From: Oleiharenicola lentus
GTDB lineage: Bacteria > Verrucomicrobiota > Verrucomicrobiia > Opitutales > Opitutaceae
Length of the DNA stretch: 64,000 nucleotides
Assembly: GCF_004118375.1 (NCBI RefSeq)
Contig: NZ_SDHX01000001.1
Location: 1,367,693 to 1,431,692 of the forward strand
Reading direction: 5' to 3'
Every line of letters starts with the position of its first letter. Within the stretch, counting starts at the first letter, position 1. This document shows, one piece after another, positions 62,426 through 64,000 of the stretch. The notes below the pieces were generated by a model, which did not search any database, was not told the DNA's origin, and saw only the letters and a program-made list of their open reading frames with translations. A program made the translations under genes and the position numbers.

Positions 62426-64000
62426 TCAGCCGAGCCACGCCTCGCGGATCACCTGCAGGTGCCGGGGCAGGGTGCGGCTGTGGTGGTAGTGGCGGGCGGC
62501 GCGAGCGCGGGCCATCGAGAGCATCTTGGTGCTGCCGGCGAAGTGGTCGGCGAGCGCGCGTTTAAGCGCGGCCGCGAGCTTGTGCTGGTCGCCGGCGGGC
62601 ACGAGGTAGGCCTCGTCGGTGTTGGTGAGCATCTCGGCGATGCCGTTCACATCGGTGCTGACGATACGGTTGCCGAAGACCATGGCCTCGAGGATCACGC
62701 GCGGGAATGATTCCTCGAAGCTCGTGCAGACGAGCAGGTCGGCCAGGCGGTAGAAGTCGTAGATGTCGGGCGTCTCGGCGAAGATCTTGACCGTGTCCTG
62801 CAGGCCCATGAGCGCGATGTCCTCGCGCAGCGTCTCCATGTAGAGTCCGTCGCGCGCACCAACGATGACCCACTGGATTTTCTTTCCGGGGAAGAGATCG
62901 GGCAGTTCCTTGCGCAGGAGGTCGATGCCGCGGATGTAGATGTGCTGGCCCTTGCGCTCGCAGACGGAGCCGACGTTGACGACGATGGCGGCGTCGGGGT
63001 CGAGGCCGTGCTTGCGACGGAGTTCGGCCGGCGCGTGGGCGGCGGCGAAGGCGTCGATGCGGGCGAAATCCACCCAGCTGGGCAGCAGGCGGAAATTGTC
63101 GTTGAGGTTTAGTTCCTCGTGGATGTCGCGCGTGGACTGCGCGGTGAACACCACGCGGGTGGCGAGCCGCAGCGCCTCCTCGGCCACCGGGTGCATGAGC
63201 ACGGGCAGCGAGGCGTGGAAGAAGCGTTTCACCGCGCTGCTTTCGTGGAGGTAAAGCGCCGACGGCCGGCCGAGATGCGCCGCGAGATGCACGGCCCAGA
63301 AGCTGAGCAGCGTGTTGCCGATGATGACCTCGGCGGCGTCCCAGTTCCGGGTGGCGGCAAACTGTTTCAGCGCCGCGGCGAAGGCTTCCGGGTTTTGCGC
63401 GCCCGTGAGCGCGGACACATCCCAGCGCTCGACCTTGAGGCCGGCGCCCTCGAAGCGCGCGCGGAGCGGGCCGTCCTCGGCGGTGGCGACCGTTAGACTC
63501 ACCCCGGGCTGCGCGGCGAGGAAGCGCGCGAGCTCGAACAGGAAGATGGGCGCGCCCTCGAACTTGAGATTGGGCGTGATAAGCAGCGCGCGGAAGGGGC
63601 GCGGGGTCTCGGCGCAGCGCTGGTGGTAGGGATTGAGCGGGAGGTTGCGCGGCGGAAACGCGAGCGTCTCACTGATGTAGGGGTCGCGCCGTGTGCCGTG
63701 GCGGGCGATGTAGGCGACGTGCTCGCGCTCGGCATAAACCCGGCCGCGCGAGGCGCTGCCGACGTGGCGGAGCACGGCCTGCGGGCTGACGACCGTGCGG
63801 AAACCGGCGTCGCCCGCGCGAAGGCAGAAGTCCACGTCGTTGTAGGCGACTTGAAGGCTCGGTTCGTCGAAACCGTCGAGCCGGCGGTAGAGATCGGTGC
63901 GGGTGAGCAGGCACGCGCCGGTGACAGCGGCGACGTTGCGTGCGGCGTGCGGCAGAAACATGTAGCCGAGCTCCTCAGCGGGTTCACGTTCGAAAAGCAC
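62426..64000 (-). CDS. GT2-GT4 fusion glycosyltransferase, 5' end beyond window
   Basis: At least 524 residues; the N-terminus lies outside the window. The visible first 100 residues are the C-terminal part of a GT2 domain (AVTGACLLTRTDLYRRLDGFDE, then NDVDFCLRAGDAGFR). A GT4 GT-B domain follows (about residue 135 on, LKFEGAPIFLFELARFL, NVGSVCERKGQHIYIRGID and EESFPRVILEAM). Bifunctional GT2-GT4 proteins add two consecutive sugars. It seems to be first in a three-gene minus-strand run. Confidence 0.85.
   Translation of the reverse strand: MLFEREPAEELGYMFLPHAARNVAAVTGACLLTRTDLYRRLDGFDEPSLQVAYNDVDFCLRAGDAGFRTVVSPQAVLRHVGSASRGRVYAEREHVAYIARHGTRRDPYISETLAFPPRNLPLNPYHQRCAETPRPFRALLITPNLKFEGAPIFLFELARFLAAQPGVSLTVATAEDGPLRARFEGAGLKVERWDVSALTGAQNPEAFAAALKQFAATRNWDAAEVIIGNTLLSFWAVHLAAHLGRPSALYLHESSAVKRFFHASLPVLMHPVAEEALRLATRVVFTAQSTRDIHEELNLNDNFRLLPSWVDFARIDAFAAAHAPAELRRKHGLDPDAAIVVNVGSVCERKGQHIYIRGIDLLRKELPDLFPGKKIQWVIVGARDGLYMETLREDIALMGLQDTVKIFAETPDIYDFYRLADLLVCTSFEESFPRVILEAMVFGNRIVSTDVNGIAEMLTNTDEAYLVPAGDQHKLAAALKRALADHFAGSTKMLSMARARAARHYHHSRTLPRHLQVIREAWLG

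Overview
High-GC, gene-dense bacterial chromosome. The genes for LPS transport and Kdo metabolism (lptA, lptB, lptC-like, kdsC), an HPr kinase next to them, secreted GH29 and GH78 glycosidases, long intergenic palindromic repeats and weak Shine-Dalgarno signals suggest a Gram-negative polysaccharide degrader, most likely Verrucomicrobiota (Opitutaceae-like). This assignment is an inference from gene content and protein style. No rRNA, tRNA, integrase or transposase gene was seen.

Layout. 0-9.2 kb: end of a rhamnosidase gene, HDOD protein, a DUF899 gene, an ArsR/SRPBCC pair with a palindromic operator, FKBP lipoprotein, a chemoreceptor and a DTW-domain tRNA-modification gene. 9.2-11.6 kb: an atypical, visibly lower-GC stretch of four small same-strand genes separated by attC-like imperfect palindromes. 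It looks like an integron-type cassette array with no integrase in view. 11.6-23 kb: OPT transporter, alpha-L-fucosidase, signalling and phosphatase genes, a pseudo-rhomboid, HIT protein and sucCD. 23-36.7 kb: a nitrogen-scavenging island with a sigma-54-type promoter, an outer-membrane porin, urea ABC transporter urtABCDE and urease ureABC, then ureEFG and ureD. A Gdx-type guanidinium exporter lies on the opposite strand inside the urease genes, and a tiny His-rich HupE/UreJ-like protein follows them. 36.7-41 kb: kdsC-lptC-lptA-lptB-hprK-rph. 41-46 kb: a MarR/dioxygenase/esterase module resembling mhqR-mhqO-mhqD, rpiB, a small lipoprotein, HAD phosphatase and EamA exporter. 46-52 kb: sucA-sucB-lpd (2-oxoglutarate dehydrogenase) ending in a clear terminator. 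52-64 kb: SUI1 factor, a methyltransferase-like gene and a surface-polysaccharide cluster with four large GT4 glycosyltransferases and a GT-C-like membrane protein.

How the genes work together. The porin and Urt system would bring urea across both membranes. UreABC would hydrolyse it to ammonia and carbamate, with UreDEFG loading nickel. The Gdx exporter and the His-rich protein suggest links to guanidine and nickel handling. SucCD and SucAB-Lpd provide consecutive TCA-cycle steps from two separate loci. KdsC and the Lpt proteins supply and export LPS, and the glycosyltransferase cluster probably decorates the surface.

The intergenic spaces are rich in recurring palindromes: an 84-bp family, a 60-bp family, an 82-bp family, and an AT-rich family spread through the urease genes and even into coding sequence. 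Together with the attC-like array, these are the least ordinary part of the window.
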